Shown here: in pieces, positions 33,571 to 42,073 of the stretch
Layout: every line of letters begins with the position of its first letter
How positions within the stretch are numbered: position 1 is the stretch's first letter
From: Deltaproteobacteria bacterium
GTDB taxonomy: Bacteria; Desulfobacterota; SM23-61
Direction: 5' to 3'
DNA length: 64,000 nucleotides
Assembly (NCBI GenBank): GCA_016875165.1
Contig: VGSF01000014.1
Span: forward strand, 1 to 64,000
The notes under the pieces: model-generated
What the model was told of the DNA's origin: nothing
Seen by the model: the letters and a program-made list of their open reading frames with translations, nothing else
Database searches by the model: none
Translations under genes and position numbers: made by a program

Positions 33571-35916
33571 ATGAAAACTAGGTTAACGAAGGAGATAGGA
33601 AGATTGCTGGCCCGAAGGTGGAAAAATATGACTCCCTGGGGAAACCTGAGGGGGATTTCCGTTTTTCTGCTGTTACTCGCCTGCGGGTGTAGCCCCGCGT
33701 TTATCACGGAGCTTCAGGTCAGTTCCTACATGCAGAAAAAACAGCATCACGAAGTGATCAAGGCCCTGCAACCAAAATTGGAGAAAACAGGCGAAACTCC
33801 CTCGTTCCAGTTATACCTTCTTGCCGGGGCTTTCTATGAGATCCGGGACTACGAAAAAATGTTCGCGACAGTGGACCGCCTGGAGAAAAATATCGCCATG
33901 GGGGACGACAGCTATTACGGAAGCGACCTCACCGTATACCCAAAAACCCTGCGCGGGCTTGCCTATCTCGACCAGGGAGATTACAACCGCGCCATCAAGG
34001 AAGCCGAGGAAGCCTATGCCCTCCTGAATCAACCTAAAGGGAAATCCAGCAATTTCTACCGGTCGCAGCTCATAGATATTGCCGGCATCCTGGGAATCGC
34101 CTATGCCAACTTGAACCGCGACCGCAAAGTCGAGCGCTGTTTGGCTATGCTGGAAAGCGTTTCCCCGGACGTTTCCATCCTGGGGCCCGAGAAGTACCTG
34201 GCTATCGCTCGGGTAAATATGGCCAGGAAGAGGTTCAACAAAGCCCTGGCGGCAGTCAAGAATCCGGCGGCCAAGGTGAGCGGCATGGTCACGGCCTTTT
34301 ACGACCAGACCTTTCAGGAACTTCCCAAGTTCTTCATTTTATCCAAATGCCTATATGAGACCGGGGCCATAGCGGAAGCGAAAAGCGGCTATGACCAGCT
34401 CCTGAAACATCCGCAGATCAAGCAGATCGGCGGGCTATACTGGCCGGTACTGCTTGACCGGGCCAAAATCGCCCGGGCGGAATGGGAGCAGTCACTGGCG
34501 GAGCAACTGCTCAAGGAGGCGGCCGAGGTCATCGAAAAGCAGCGTTCGTCCATAAACACGGAAACCGGGCGGATCGGGTATGTCGGCGATAAGCAGTCCA
34601 TCTATCAGGAGATGGTCTCCCTATTGGTCGCCGGCGGTCGAATAGCCGAGGCCTTCGAATACGTGGAGCGGGCCAAGGGAAGGGCCCTCGTCGATCTCCT
34701 ATCTTCCCAGAAAAATATTGTGACTCATTCCCGGGAGGCCTCCAAAGTCGAAAACACCTTGAACCGGCTGGCGAAGGTTGAAAACAATTTGAATATCATC
34801 GAGGATCAGGCGGATAAGGGAGAAGGACGCCAAACGCGGGGGGTGGTGATCAGCCTGAAAAAGGAACTGGCCGAACAGGCCCCTGAATTTGCTTCTCTGG
34901 TAACGGTTACCGGCACAAGCTTGGGGGAGATCCGGGAGCGGATTACCGCCAACGAAACTCTGCTTGAGTACTATTCAACCGGCAAAGATTGGTACGCCTT
35001 TGTCTTGAAGCGGGAAGGAATCGCGGCTAAAAAACTTGCGGCCGGGGAAATTGAAAAAGACGTCCAAAGACTCAGGGAAGCCCTCGCCGATCCTTCTTCC
35101 CAGGGGTACCGGGAACTCTCGAAAATGCTCTATGACAAGCTTGTCGCCCCCATTCACAGCCTGATCAATACAAAGGAGTTAACCGTTGTACCGCACGGCG
35201 CGCTGCACTATTTGCCCTTTGGGGCCCTTTTCACCGGGAAAGAGTATCTTTTAGACCTTCACAACATTCGCGTGCTCCCGAATGCCAGCGTGCTCAAATT
35301 TTTAAAGGCTTCCCTGAAAAAGGACGACCGCCAGGCCCTCATCCTGGGCAACCCGGATCTGGGCGACCCGAAGTACAGCCTGAAATATGCCGAGGAGGAA
35401 GCCCTGGCAATCGCCAAGATCCTGCCCGGGGCGCAAGTTCTTCTCGGAAAAGACGCTCAGGCCGCTTATGTGGCCCAACACGGCGGTCGATTTCCCATCA
35501 TCCATTTTGCGGCCCACGGTCTCTTTGATCCCGAGAATCCTCTCAACTCCGCCCTGCTCCTGGCCAAAGGGAAGGATCATGATGGCCTGCTTAAGGCCGG
35601 GGATCTTTACCGGCTCAGCCTGAACGCGGATCTAATCACCCTCAGCGCCTGCGAAACGGCTCTGAGCAAGGTAGCCAGCGGGGATGACGTTATGGGATTC
35701 ACGCGCGGCTTTCTTTACGCCGGTTCCCGGTCCATCGTTTCCAGCCTCTGGAAGGTTGACGACCTGGCCACCCGGGATCTCATGGTTGATTTCTACGAGA
35801 AGGTCACCCGGATGGAGAAGGACGAAGCTCTCCGCCAGGCGCAAATCAAAGTGAAAGAGAAGTATCCCCATCCCTTCTTCTGGGCCGCGTTTCAACTGAC
35901 CGGCCTCTCGCAGTAA
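33571..35916 (+). CDS. TPR-CHAT protease-like lipoprotein
   Basis: A 781-residue protein from ATG 33571. A signal peptide ends in a lipobox (FLLLLACGC, Cys about 36), predicting attachment to a membrane on the outer side. About residues 50-430 are TPR-like helical repeats. The C-terminal CHAT domain has IIHFAAHGLFDPENPL (His about 647) and LITLSACETALSKVASGDDV (Cys about 694), the caspase-like dyad, and ends YPHPFFWAAFQLTGL. The dyad is intact. CHAT proteins cleave partner proteins in various bacterial systems. Because it is exported and 15 kb from the array, a Craspase/Csx29-like role is unlikely. Substrate unknown. Confidence 0.85.
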   Translation: MKTRLTKEIGRLLARRWKNMTPWGNLRGISVFLLLLACGCSPAFITELQVSSYMQKKQHHEVIKALQPKLEKTGETPSFQLYLLAGAFYEIRDYEKMFATVDRLEKNIAMGDDSYYGSDLTVYPKTLRGLAYLDQGDYNRAIKEAEEAYALLNQPKGKSSNFYRSQLIDIAGILGIAYANLNRDRKVERCLAMLESVSPDVSILGPEKYLAIARVNMARKRFNKALAAVKNPAAKVSGMVTAFYDQTFQELPKFFILSKCLYETGAIAEAKSGYDQLLKHPQIKQIGGLYWPVLLDRAKIARAEWEQSLAEQLLKEAAEVIEKQRSSINTETGRIGYVGDKQSIYQEMVSLLVAGGRIAEAFEYVERAKGRALVDLLSSQKNIVTHSREASKVENTLNRLAKVENNLNIIEDQADKGEGRQTRGVVISLKKELAEQAPEFASLVTVTGTSLGEIRERITANETLLEYYSTGKDWYAFVLKREGIAAKKLAAGEIEKDVQRLREALADPSSQGYRELSKMLYDKLVAPIHSLINTKELTVVPHGALHYLPFGALFTGKEYLLDLHNIRVLPNASVLKFLKASLKKDDRQALILGNPDLGDPKYSLKYAEEEALAIAKILPGAQVLLGKDAQAAYVAQHGGRFPIIHFAAHGLFDPENPLNSALLLAKGKDHDGLLKAGDLYRLSLNADLITLSACETALSKVASGDDVMGFTRGFLYAGSRSIVSSLWKVDDLATRDLMVDFYEKVTRMEKDEALRQAQIKVKEKYPHPFFWAAFQLTGLSQ

Positions 35917-35934
35917 AAACGCCAGGATAAGCAG

Positions 35935-35997
35935 TTAAGGATTTTTTTTCAGGCGGTATTTTTCCATCCGGTAAAGGAGGGCCGAGGGGGATATCCC
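35935..35997 (-). pseudogene. C-terminal 20 codons of a Fis/HTH_8-type regulator
   Basis: Directly after the selB stop, the - strand reads GISPSALLYRMEKYRLKKNP and then TAA, the recognition helix and end of NtrC-type response regulators. No more of the gene is present; it is fused to the selB fragment end. Confidence 0.6.
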
Positions 35998-36639
35998 TTA
36001 TTTACGCAGCACTCTTTTGTCCCCGATACGCAAGGTTAGCTTTTGGGCGTCGAAATACTCCAGCAGCGGAATAGCGAACTTGCGGGAAACCTGGGAGAGG
36101 CCTTTAAAGTGGGCGGGGTTCATCTCTTTGTGTTGCTTAAGGAAATCGACCACCTTCCCTTCCAGCTCTTCAAGAGCCTGCCGGTAAAAATAAAGATCAT
36201 CTTTCACCTTGACCAGCAGTCCTTCTTTGGTTAGAAGCTGAGCGACCGGCTTAAATTCGCTCTCGGAAACTCCCAGTTCAGCTAAGACTTCTTTCACCAC
36301 TGGCGGCTGGAGCTTTCCCCGGGCATAAAGAATAATTATTTTTTGGCGCAGGTCTTTTTCTTCATCTTTGAGGGCAATGGTGTGCGTAATTAGACGAATA
36401 GTTTCTTTTTCGACGATAATTTCTTTCTCTTCGCTAAGGATGGACAATAGGTGATTGAAGAGCCGGGTATCCATCTGGGGAGGAAGCTTGGTTTTAAGTT
36501 CTTCTTTCATAGCCCTCGGACGCAGGGGATTTTTCTGGTGGAATTCCTTCAGGTAATCGAGACTGATGCGTTTCAGATCAGCTATGAGACCGGGACGTTG
36601 GTTCAAAGACAAATTATGACATCGGGCATTATCAAACAA
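35998..36639 (-). pseudogene. selB: SelB C-terminal winged-helix fragment
   Basis: A 213-residue frame with repeated winged-helix segments (LDYLKEFHQKNPLRPRAMKE, LFNHLLSILSEEKEIIVEKE, VVDFLKQHKEMNPAHFKGLS, ISRKFAIPLLEYFD-type end), as in the SECIS-RNA-binding C-terminus of selenocysteine elongation factor SelB. The GTPase domains (about 400 residues) are absent. The upstream end meets a RAYT-derived element at 36645, so the gene was cut there by insertion or recombination. It cannot support selenocysteine insertion. Confidence 0.8.
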
Positions 36640-36644
36640 CAGTG

Positions 36645-37025
36645 GAGTGCGGGACCTTGTTGACTACGTTGACTTCCCTTTTTGTGGAAAGGGGACATAG
36701 AAGAGGAATGTAGTGGAAAATATACACTTTGCATTAAAGTGGTTTTATGGTGGAAAAGAGCCATGCCTCGTCGAGCCAAATTAGACGTTCCAGGAACTTT
36801 GCCTCATGTGATGATTCGAGGAATGGAAGGCAAGGGGATCTTTCGGGATACCCTGGACCCGAAAGACTTCGTCACCCGCACCCGCATGCTGGCCTAGCCT
36901 TTTCTGGAGAACCATGTTCATGGATTTTGAGTCGAGAGTATAGGATTGCGATGGCGGACATAGCAAGGCAGTTAGGGGTCTGCACCTCGGCAATCGCCAA
37001 GGCAATTCGAAAAAAGGAGGGGGAG
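36645..37025 (+). mobile_element. RAYT-derived deletion element, copy C
   Basis: Starts GAGTGCGGGACCTTGTTGAC, has the GTGGAAAATATACACTTTGC leader and the MPRRAKLDVPGTLPHVMIRG start, and ends GVCTSAIAKAIRKKEG. Structure matches copy A, with the middle of the transposase gene deleted. Its left edge coincides with the break in selB. Confidence 0.78.
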
Positions 37026-37283
37026 GATTGTAAACCTCTGAAAGAAAATATCAAGTCCATCTATCTGGAACATTTTTTGACTCTGATAGGGCCCATATCC
37101 AAAAATATCTTGATCTTAGCCCTTTAATTTAATACAATCCCCTTACACCTGCGAACTTCTTTTTCTGTCCTTATCCATCAATCCTTAATCGGTACCCATC
37201 GGGTAGCCAGGAGGTTGCATGGTTTGGAGACCTGAATAGACCCCATTTCTGATAGGGATTACTGAAACATAGGAGGGCGTTTT
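37026..37283. other. Gap between element C and vapB
   Basis: No gene seen. AGGAGG at 37271-37276 precedes the antitoxin start. Confidence 0.4.
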
Positions 37284-37535
37284 ATGGAGGCTATTATTAT
37301 TAAAGAAAAGATGAAAAAAGATGGCGAAATTCAATTGATAGGACTGCCCTTTAAAAAAGGTCAGGTCGTTGAGATGATCGTGATATCTGAGCCTTTAAAA
37401 AGGCAATCAAGACCTTCCACCGCCCGACAATTGCTGGCCTCCGGCCTTGTTGGCATGTGGAAAAATCATGCCATCGGAGACAGTTCTCTTTATGCCCGTG
37501 CTTTGCGGGAAAAAGCACAAAAGAGGGGAATATGA
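37284..37535 (+). CDS. vapB: VapB-like antitoxin
   Basis: An 83-residue product: MEAIIIKEKMKKDGEIQLIG then LPFKKGQVVEMIVI, an AbrB-like short beta domain, and a C-terminal helix ending SSLYARALREKAQKRGI that would bind the toxin. ATGA overlap with vapC. AGGAGGGCG upstream. Confidence 0.78.
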   Translation: MEAIIIKEKMKKDGEIQLIGLPFKKGQVVEMIVISEPLKRQSRPSTARQLLASGLVGMWKNHAIGDSSLYARALREKAQKRGI

Positions 37536-37918
37536 TCCTCCTGGATACGGATATCATGATCGATGTGCTCAGGGATTACCCGCCGGCCATTGTCTGGTTG
37601 AATTCGCATGGCGATGAAATTATCGTTCTGCCGGGATTCGTCGTCATGGAACTGATACAGGGATGCAAAACCAAAAGGGAGGTCGCAAAAGTTCGTAAGA
37701 AATTGTCATCGTTTGAGGTGCTTTGGCCTACCCCTGAAGTCTGCAACGAGGCACTTGATATATTTGCCATCCACCATAGGAGTCACCAAATAGGGATCAT
37801 CGATGTATTGATAGGCCAGTTGGCCGTTTCATTCAAGATCCCACTCTATACCTTCAACAAGAAACATTATATTCCGATTCCTGGTTTGCAGATTGTCCAT
37901 CCGTATAAGAAGGGCTGA
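37532..37918 (+). CDS. vapC: PIN-domain toxin, VapC family
   Basis: A 128-residue PIN nuclease: MILLDTDIMIDVLRDYPP, FVVMELIQGCKTKRE, IGIIDVLIGQLAVS, TFNKKHYIPIPGLQ. Three acidic residues (Asp, Glu, Asp) are clear; the fourth position reads FNKKH, common in this subfamily. Start ATG 37532 overlaps the antitoxin stop. Confidence 0.87.
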   Translation: MILLDTDIMIDVLRDYPPAIVWLNSHGDEIIVLPGFVVMELIQGCKTKREVAKVRKKLSSFEVLWPTPEVCNEALDIFAIHHRSHQIGIIDVLIGQLAVSFKIPLYTFNKKHYIPIPGLQIVHPYKKG

Positions 37919-37919
37919 A

Positions 37920-38126
37920 GCGGAGATCAACGCCTATGACCTTACCTTTCGGGCCAACGAGTTGAGCGAGGGGCAGGCTGAAAAATCCCATGCCGGGGCC
38001 GATATCCAAAACCTTCATATCCTTCTGAACATACGGTTCAAGGCTTTTCCAGGGGTTCTGGAAAAGCCTCCTAAAAGGACTGGCTAAAAAATATCCCAGC
38101 CATACGGGACAAACGTATTCGGCCAT
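37920..38126 (-). pseudogene. SAM-dependent methyltransferase, N-terminal fragment
   Basis: The - strand frame from ATG 38126: YVCPVWLGYFLASPFRRLFQ, LEPYVQKDMKVLDIGPGMGF, FSLPLAQLVGPKGKVIGVDL, the first half of a class I methyltransferase with the SAM-binding DIGPGMG. After VDL the sequence becomes unrelated at the vapC 3' end, so about two thirds are missing. A 12-bp perfect palindrome (AGGCTTTTCCAG, loop, complement) lies within it at 38041-38069. Confidence 0.75.
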
Positions 38127-38456
38127 TAATTAGACATCCCCCCCACCCGACTCCCTTTGTTTCGTCTCTTCCTCCCACCCTCTCGCCCTTTCAACGGCCC
38201 TTTTCCAGTTCCGGTAGAGGGATTCTCTCTGCCGGGAAGCCATGCGGGGAATATACCTCGCTTTGATCTTCGCCTTCTTCGAAAAATTGGGGTCAAACCT
38301 GCACTATTGACTAAGTTTCGAACCCAACCCTTGTGACAACCTTTGTAGGCTCTCGCGCAGACGAGAATTCTTCCGAAGCGATGCCTCCAAGCGCTTCTTA
38401 TTCTGGCTGATGGCCGACACACTAATCCCACCCAGCCTCCGCCCCTCCTCGGCGAG
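38127..38456. other. Gap without recognised genes
   Basis: Pyrimidine-rich sequence (CATCCCCCCCACCCGACTCC). Nothing supported. Confidence 0.4.
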
Positions 38457-38629
38457 GAGTGCGGGACATTGTTACTACGTTGACTTCCCTTTTGGTGGAA
38501 AGGGGACATAGAAGAGGAAGGTAGTGGAAAATATACACTTTGCATTAAAGTGGTTTTATGGTGGAAAAGAGCCATGCCTCGTCAAGCCAGATTAGACGCT
38601 CCTAGAACCCCTGGAACCCTGCACCATGT
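38457..38629 (+). mobile_element. RAYT-derived deletion element, copy D (short)
   Basis: Has the GAGTGCGGGACATTGTTAC start, the common leader, and the first about 20 codons (MPRQARLDAPRTPGTLHHV), then stops. No C-terminal part. Confidence 0.7.
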
Positions 38630-38693
38630 CAAGAGTGTAGGCCTATTGCCCGCGTGTCAGTAAGGCGCCAAGTGAGCGGCTTGTTAGGCTATT

Positions 38694-38984
38694 TCAATGT
38701 CTGTTTTTCCAATAATCAGGATGTCGGCGCAAATGCATTACTGCAAGAATGAAAATCTCGCCCTGCTCAATGCTATAGACAACGCCGTATGGAAAACGTT
38801 TTACAAGACAGCGCCGGACGTCTTCTTCTATGACCGGCCACGCAGTTGGGTATTTGATAATATTTTGAATAGTGGCAAGCACCTCGATTGAAAAATCGTA
38901 ACCGAGGCCAAGCCCAGATTCTTCGTAGTATTCGATAGCCTCGTGGAACTCAGATTCAGCCTCGGGATGAAAGGAGAAGGTCAT
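38694..38984 (-). CDS. parE: ParE/RelE-family toxin
   Basis: A 96-residue product: FSFHPEAESEFHEAIEYYEE, LGYDFSIEVLATIQNIIKYP, RRCLVKRFPYGVVYSIEQG, FILAVMHLRRHPDYWKNRH, a full ParE-like fold including the basic C-terminal strand. Some ParE proteins poison DNA gyrase. It overlaps the antitoxin gene by four bases. Intact. Confidence 0.87.
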   Translation of the reverse strand: MTFSFHPEAESEFHEAIEYYEESGLGLGYDFSIEVLATIQNIIKYPTAWPVIEEDVRRCLVKRFPYGVVYSIEQGEIFILAVMHLRRHPDYWKNRH

Positions 38985-39208
38985 TTCTCGAAGCGCTCCC
39001 GGATTTTCGCAAACACCCTATCTCCTGGAATGGCCTTCACTCGGCCAGATCGCAACTCTGCGAGTCGCCGTTTGGCTACCTTTGCCCATTCAACATCGAT
39101 TTCCGCGGCAGGAGGATTTAGTGTTCGCAGCAGCGAATCAATAATCATAGCCCTTTCTTCAACAGGAAGGGACTCTGCCTCCTGTATTATTTCTTTCATC
39201 CCACGCAT
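38981..39208 (-). CDS. Addiction-module antitoxin (PF09720-like)
   Basis: A 75-residue protein with EIIQEAESLPVEERAMIIDS, LLRTLNPP, EIDVEWAKVAKRRLAELRSG then AIPGDRVFAKIRERF, the standard pattern of short antitoxins paired with ParE-like toxins. First gene of the pair. Confidence 0.87.
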   Translation of the reverse strand: MRGMKEIIQEAESLPVEERAMIIDSLLRTLNPPAAEIDVEWAKVAKRRLAELRSGRVKAIPGDRVFAKIRERFEK

Positions 39209-39389
39209 GATTTACCCCCTTTTTCCATATATCTTATCACATTGACTTCCTATTGGCAATTCTGGAATGGGTCCCTGATCCGCAATAAAAAGATTGGGTA
39301 AAAAGTGGAAACACCTCCTGGGGTGGCATGAACATTGAATGAAGTTAAGGTCGTCTCTCTCAACCTTTTCTTCACCCAGGAGGTGCGGG

Positions 39390-39555
39390 ATGAATATAGC
39401 ACAAGGGTTGCTTCCCTTCCAGTTAGTTGAAGATACATCCCACTTTCTCATCACATCCTTTGGGGGTCTTCCCTTGGTCATGGAAACCTTCCGAGCCTTG
39501 GGCCTCCCCCAATCGATTCAAAAACATCTTCCTCTCCAAAGGCGGCCTGTTAAGA
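39390..39555 (+). pseudogene. IS1380-like transposase, N-terminal fragment
   Basis: ATG 39390 follows AGGAGG. The frame reads MNIAQGLLPFQLVEDTSHFL, ITSFGGLPLVMETFRALGLP and QSIQKHLPLQRR, the start of IS1380-type transposases, then runs into a RAYT-derived element at 39558. The catalytic DDE part is missing. The upstream about 150 bp may be part of the IS end. Confidence 0.65.
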
Positions 39556-39557
39556 GT

Positions 39558-39627
39558 GAGTGCGGGACGTTGTTGACTAAGTTGACTTCCCTTTTTGTGG
39601 AAAGGCTAGTGGAAAATCTGCACTTTA
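39558..39627 (+). mobile_element. RAYT-derived element, copy E (left-end remnant)
   Basis: Only the leader is present: GAGTGCGGGACGTTGTTGAC, TTCCCTTTTTGTGG, GTGGAAAATCTGCACTTTAC. It interrupts the IS1380-like fragment. Confidence 0.65.
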
Positions 39628-39705
39628 CAGAAATAATCTATTTTACATGTGACCACAATATGATATAATGTAGTTACAAAAGGTAGAGCGACGCATATGG
39701 GGGTA

Positions 39706-39984
39706 ATGATGAAGCAAACGAGAGTAAACATACGCGAGCTCAAGAGCAGGTTGAGTCATTACCTGCGGCTGGCCAAGGCCGGAGAGTCGGTGGAGATCAT
39801 GGAGCGGGGGACCCCGATAGGCCGGATCATTCCCACAGCATTTCCGATTCAAGACCGGATTGAGGCGATGGCCCAGTCGGGCTTATTGCTCTGGAACAAG
39901 CGCAAACTGAAGCGCATGGTGCCTGTCGCGCGGGTCCGCGGAAAACGAACCGTGGCTGAGCTCCTGATTGAGGACCGCCAATGA
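39706..39984 (+). CDS. Phd/YefM-type antitoxin
   Basis: A product of about 92 residues: KQTRVNIRELKSRLSHYLRL, AKAGESVEIMERGTPIGRII, the Phd/YefM N-terminal DNA-binding fold, and a C-terminal toxin-binding tail. GGGGGT before ATG 39706 favours it over ATG 39697. ATGA overlap with vapC downstream. Confidence 0.85.
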   Translation: MMKQTRVNIRELKSRLSHYLRLAKAGESVEIMERGTPIGRIIPTAFPIQDRIEAMAQSGLLLWNKRKLKRMVPVARVRGKRTVAELLIEDRQ

Positions 39985-40418
39985 TCGCCTATCTCGACGC
40001 CAGTGCGCTGGTCAAGCGATATGTGGCCGAGGCGGGTTCTGCCGAGGTCGTAGAGCTCATCGGTCAGGCCGAAGCTGTCGGTACGGCGGTCATCAGCCGG
40101 GCGGAAGTGGCCGCAGCCCTGGCCAAGGCTTCGCGTATTCAGGTTTTGCCGCGGGACGAGGCGGTTTCCGCCTTGAAAGTTTTCAACAGCGATTGGGAAA
40201 ACCTTGTCCGCCTCCAGATGACGGAGGGCCTCGTGTCTCGCGCCGCATCCCTTGCCTGGGATTACGGTTTGCGCGGCTACGATGCGGTTCACCTGGCGTC
40301 CGCTCTATTCTGGCAGGATATGCTGGGCGCGGCCATTACGGTGGCGAGCTATGATCGGCAGCTCTGGGAGGCGGTAAGGGCCAATGGCCTTATTGCATGG
40401 CCGGAGTCACTCCCATGA
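39981..40418 (+). CDS. vapC: PIN-domain toxin, VapC family
   Basis: A 145-residue product: MIAYLDASALVKRYVAEAGS (Asp6), AVISRAEVAAALAKAS (Glu), LRGYDAVHLASALFW (Asp), TVASYDRQLWEAV (Asp). All four acidic positions are present. GC content is higher than in the flanking repeats, suggesting separate acquisition. Confidence 0.88.
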   Translation: MIAYLDASALVKRYVAEAGSAEVVELIGQAEAVGTAVISRAEVAAALAKASRIQVLPRDEAVSALKVFNSDWENLVRLQMTEGLVSRAASLAWDYGLRGYDAVHLASALFWQDMLGAAITVASYDRQLWEAVRANGLIAWPESLP

Positions 40419-40483
40419 ATATCTTCGATATTCACTCAGCAGTTCTTGCTGACTACCGCGACTTTGTAAAGATGGGGTAAGAT

Positions 40484-40612
40484 GGGGAACGTAGTCGAAA
40501 ATATACACTTTGCATTAAAGTGGTTTTATGGTGGAAAAGAGCCATGCCTCGTCAAGCCAGATTAGACGCTCCTGGAACTTTTCACCCTGTGATGATTCGA
40601 GGAATCGAAAAG
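40484..40612 (+). mobile_element. RAYT-derived deletion element, copy F
   Basis: GTCGAAAATATACACTTTGC leader, MPRQARLDAPGTFHPVMIRG start, then unrelated sequence. The left terminal part is missing. Confidence 0.68.
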
Positions 40613-40978
40613 GGGAGGTTGATTCAAAAGCAAATATGCCAGAGTGCGGTGAAAGAAGTTAGGGTATTCGGAGGCGGCGGTAGCGCGCTTTTTGGGGGGT
40701 TGCTACCTCGCTGGTCAATCGATATGAAGTTTCTGAGGTGATTCCAGATTTGGATCAGTATCTATAAGTTGCGTTTGAACCAACGTCCCGTATGCCCACA
40801 TTCCTTGGCTAAGCAGCGCCACCTCTCTCTTCCGTCAAAGCCCCCATGTCGTCCCAACCGGTGCTACCTCCAAACCTCATCGGTATTCAGAACTGCTGAG
40901 TCATCAACTGCGCATCTCAAGGGTCATTCTATCTGAGCATAAAAGGGTCACTTTGGGTGAGTGTCGAAGCCCCCCCCT
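40613..40978. other. Gap between transposase remnants
   Basis: No gene supported; probably decayed mobile DNA between the N-terminal and C-terminal transposase pieces. Confidence 0.35.
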
Positions 40979-41089
40979 TCACTGACCGATCTGGCCAAGC
41001 TCCTTAAACTGAGTGTTCCGGGGATTGGATACTCGGTAGAGAGAGGCGAAAGCGTTGCGCGTGAGAACGGCTACCAGTTAGTTGAGTGA
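40979..41089 (+). pseudogene. C-terminal fragment of a Y1/REP-type transposase
   Basis: The frame reads SLTDLAKLLKLSVPGIGYSV then ERGESVARENGYQLVE and TGA, the helix-turn-helix tail seen in many REP-associated tyrosine transposases. Its sequence differs from the GVCTSAIAKAIRKKEG tail of the MITE family, so it comes from another element. Confidence 0.6.
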
Positions 41090-41323
41090 CTATCTTAGAA
41101 TCTTAAGGGCGTCCCTGTTTCCTCCGTATTTCATTGACTCAACCCGATCTTCAGGAAGGAAGTAGGCCCCTTGGCCGAAAGATTTAATCCAGCCGCTACG
41201 GCGATATTTCGTCAGAAGATCGTAAGTGAACCCTTGTCGCTTCAGGTATGAAGCCATTGCAACGGTTCCCCGGGGCCACTTACGGATGAGCAAGTTTATT
41301 TTTGTTGTTTTTCCATTACCCAT
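41090..41323 (-). pseudogene. AbiEi-type antitoxin, N-terminal domain only
   Basis: A 77-residue frame: TTKINLLIRKWPRGTVAMAS, YLKRQGFTYDLLTKYRRSGW, IKSFGQGAYFLPEDRVESM, the winged-helix N-terminus of type IV AbiEi antitoxins (AbiEi_3_N). Full proteins have about 200-280 residues and are followed by the AbiEii nucleotidyltransferase. Both are missing. Confidence 0.72.
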
Positions 41324-41457
41324 GGTACTTAAATAACCATAATTTTAAACCAAAATCAAGTGGGAAGTTTAAAAAATACGAAATTGCATTACCAAAAGGC
41401 AAGAAATAACTATTTTTTTAAACCATAGGATTTTAAGGAGCTGAGGGGAATCTGGTC

Positions 41458-42072
41458 TCAGCAACCTTGGGTCATTTCCAGGCCGCGCTCGAAGGCTTTT
41501 AGATTGTCGGCGACATGGGTACTGGGAAAACTTTCTTTAATGGTTTCCTCAAATTTCTTCCGGTTTAAAGGAAGAAGATTTGTGCCGGCCAGAGCGCCGA
41601 CCATGATGATGTTGGTAAAGATGGGTGAGCCGTAAGAGAGGGCGATCTCGGTGGCGTCGACGAACCAGGTTTTGCGGGCCAATTCGCTGATGGTTTTTTT
41701 AATTTTTTCCAAAGAGGGATATTCGGCATCTCCAACGGTTACGGCTGTGGGATAGATAGGGCGGGAATTAACCACGGCCGAAACCGAAGGGTTTCCATAC
41801 TGGCCGATAACCCGCAGGGCTTCAACCGGTTCCAGGGCGACGATGATATCCGCTTGCCCCTCGGGGATCAAAGGACTGTATTGGGATTCCCTTGATATTC
41901 GGAGATGACTCATCACGGCCCCGCCCCTCTGGGATGCGCCGTAAGTTTCCCCGATGGTCACGTAAAAATTATCCTTCACCAGGGCGCGGCCGATCAATTG
42001 GGAGGCGAGAACGTTGCCCTGGCCTCCCACGCCGGTAATGATCAGGTTCAATGGTTCCTTGGAAAGGGTCAT
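41458..42072 (-). CDS. iorB: Indolepyruvate:ferredoxin oxidoreductase, beta subunit
   Basis: A 204-residue gamma-type POR domain: LNLIITGVGGQGNVLASQLI, VTIGETYGASQRGGAVMSHL, SPIFTNIIMVGALAGTNLLP. ATG 42072 lies one base after the iorA stop; a longer reading starts inside iorA. With IorA it oxidises aryl-pyruvates, from aromatic amino acid breakdown, to aryl-acetyl-CoA while reducing ferredoxin. Confidence 0.92.
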   Translation of the reverse strand: MTLSKEPLNLIITGVGGQGNVLASQLIGRALVKDNFYVTIGETYGASQRGGAVMSHLRISRESQYSPLIPEGQADIIVALEPVEALRVIGQYGNPSVSAVVNSRPIYPTAVTVGDAEYPSLEKIKKTISELARKTWFVDATEIALSYGSPIFTNIIMVGALAGTNLLPLNRKKFEETIKESFPSTHVADNLKAFERGLEMTQGC

Positions 42073-42073
42073 C

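Noticed and set aside
33571-35916. TPR-CHAT protein as a Craspase (Csx29) partner of the CRISPR system
   Set aside because: It has a lipobox, lies 15 kb beyond the array, and the locus is type III-B with separate Cmr proteins rather than a gRAMP effector.
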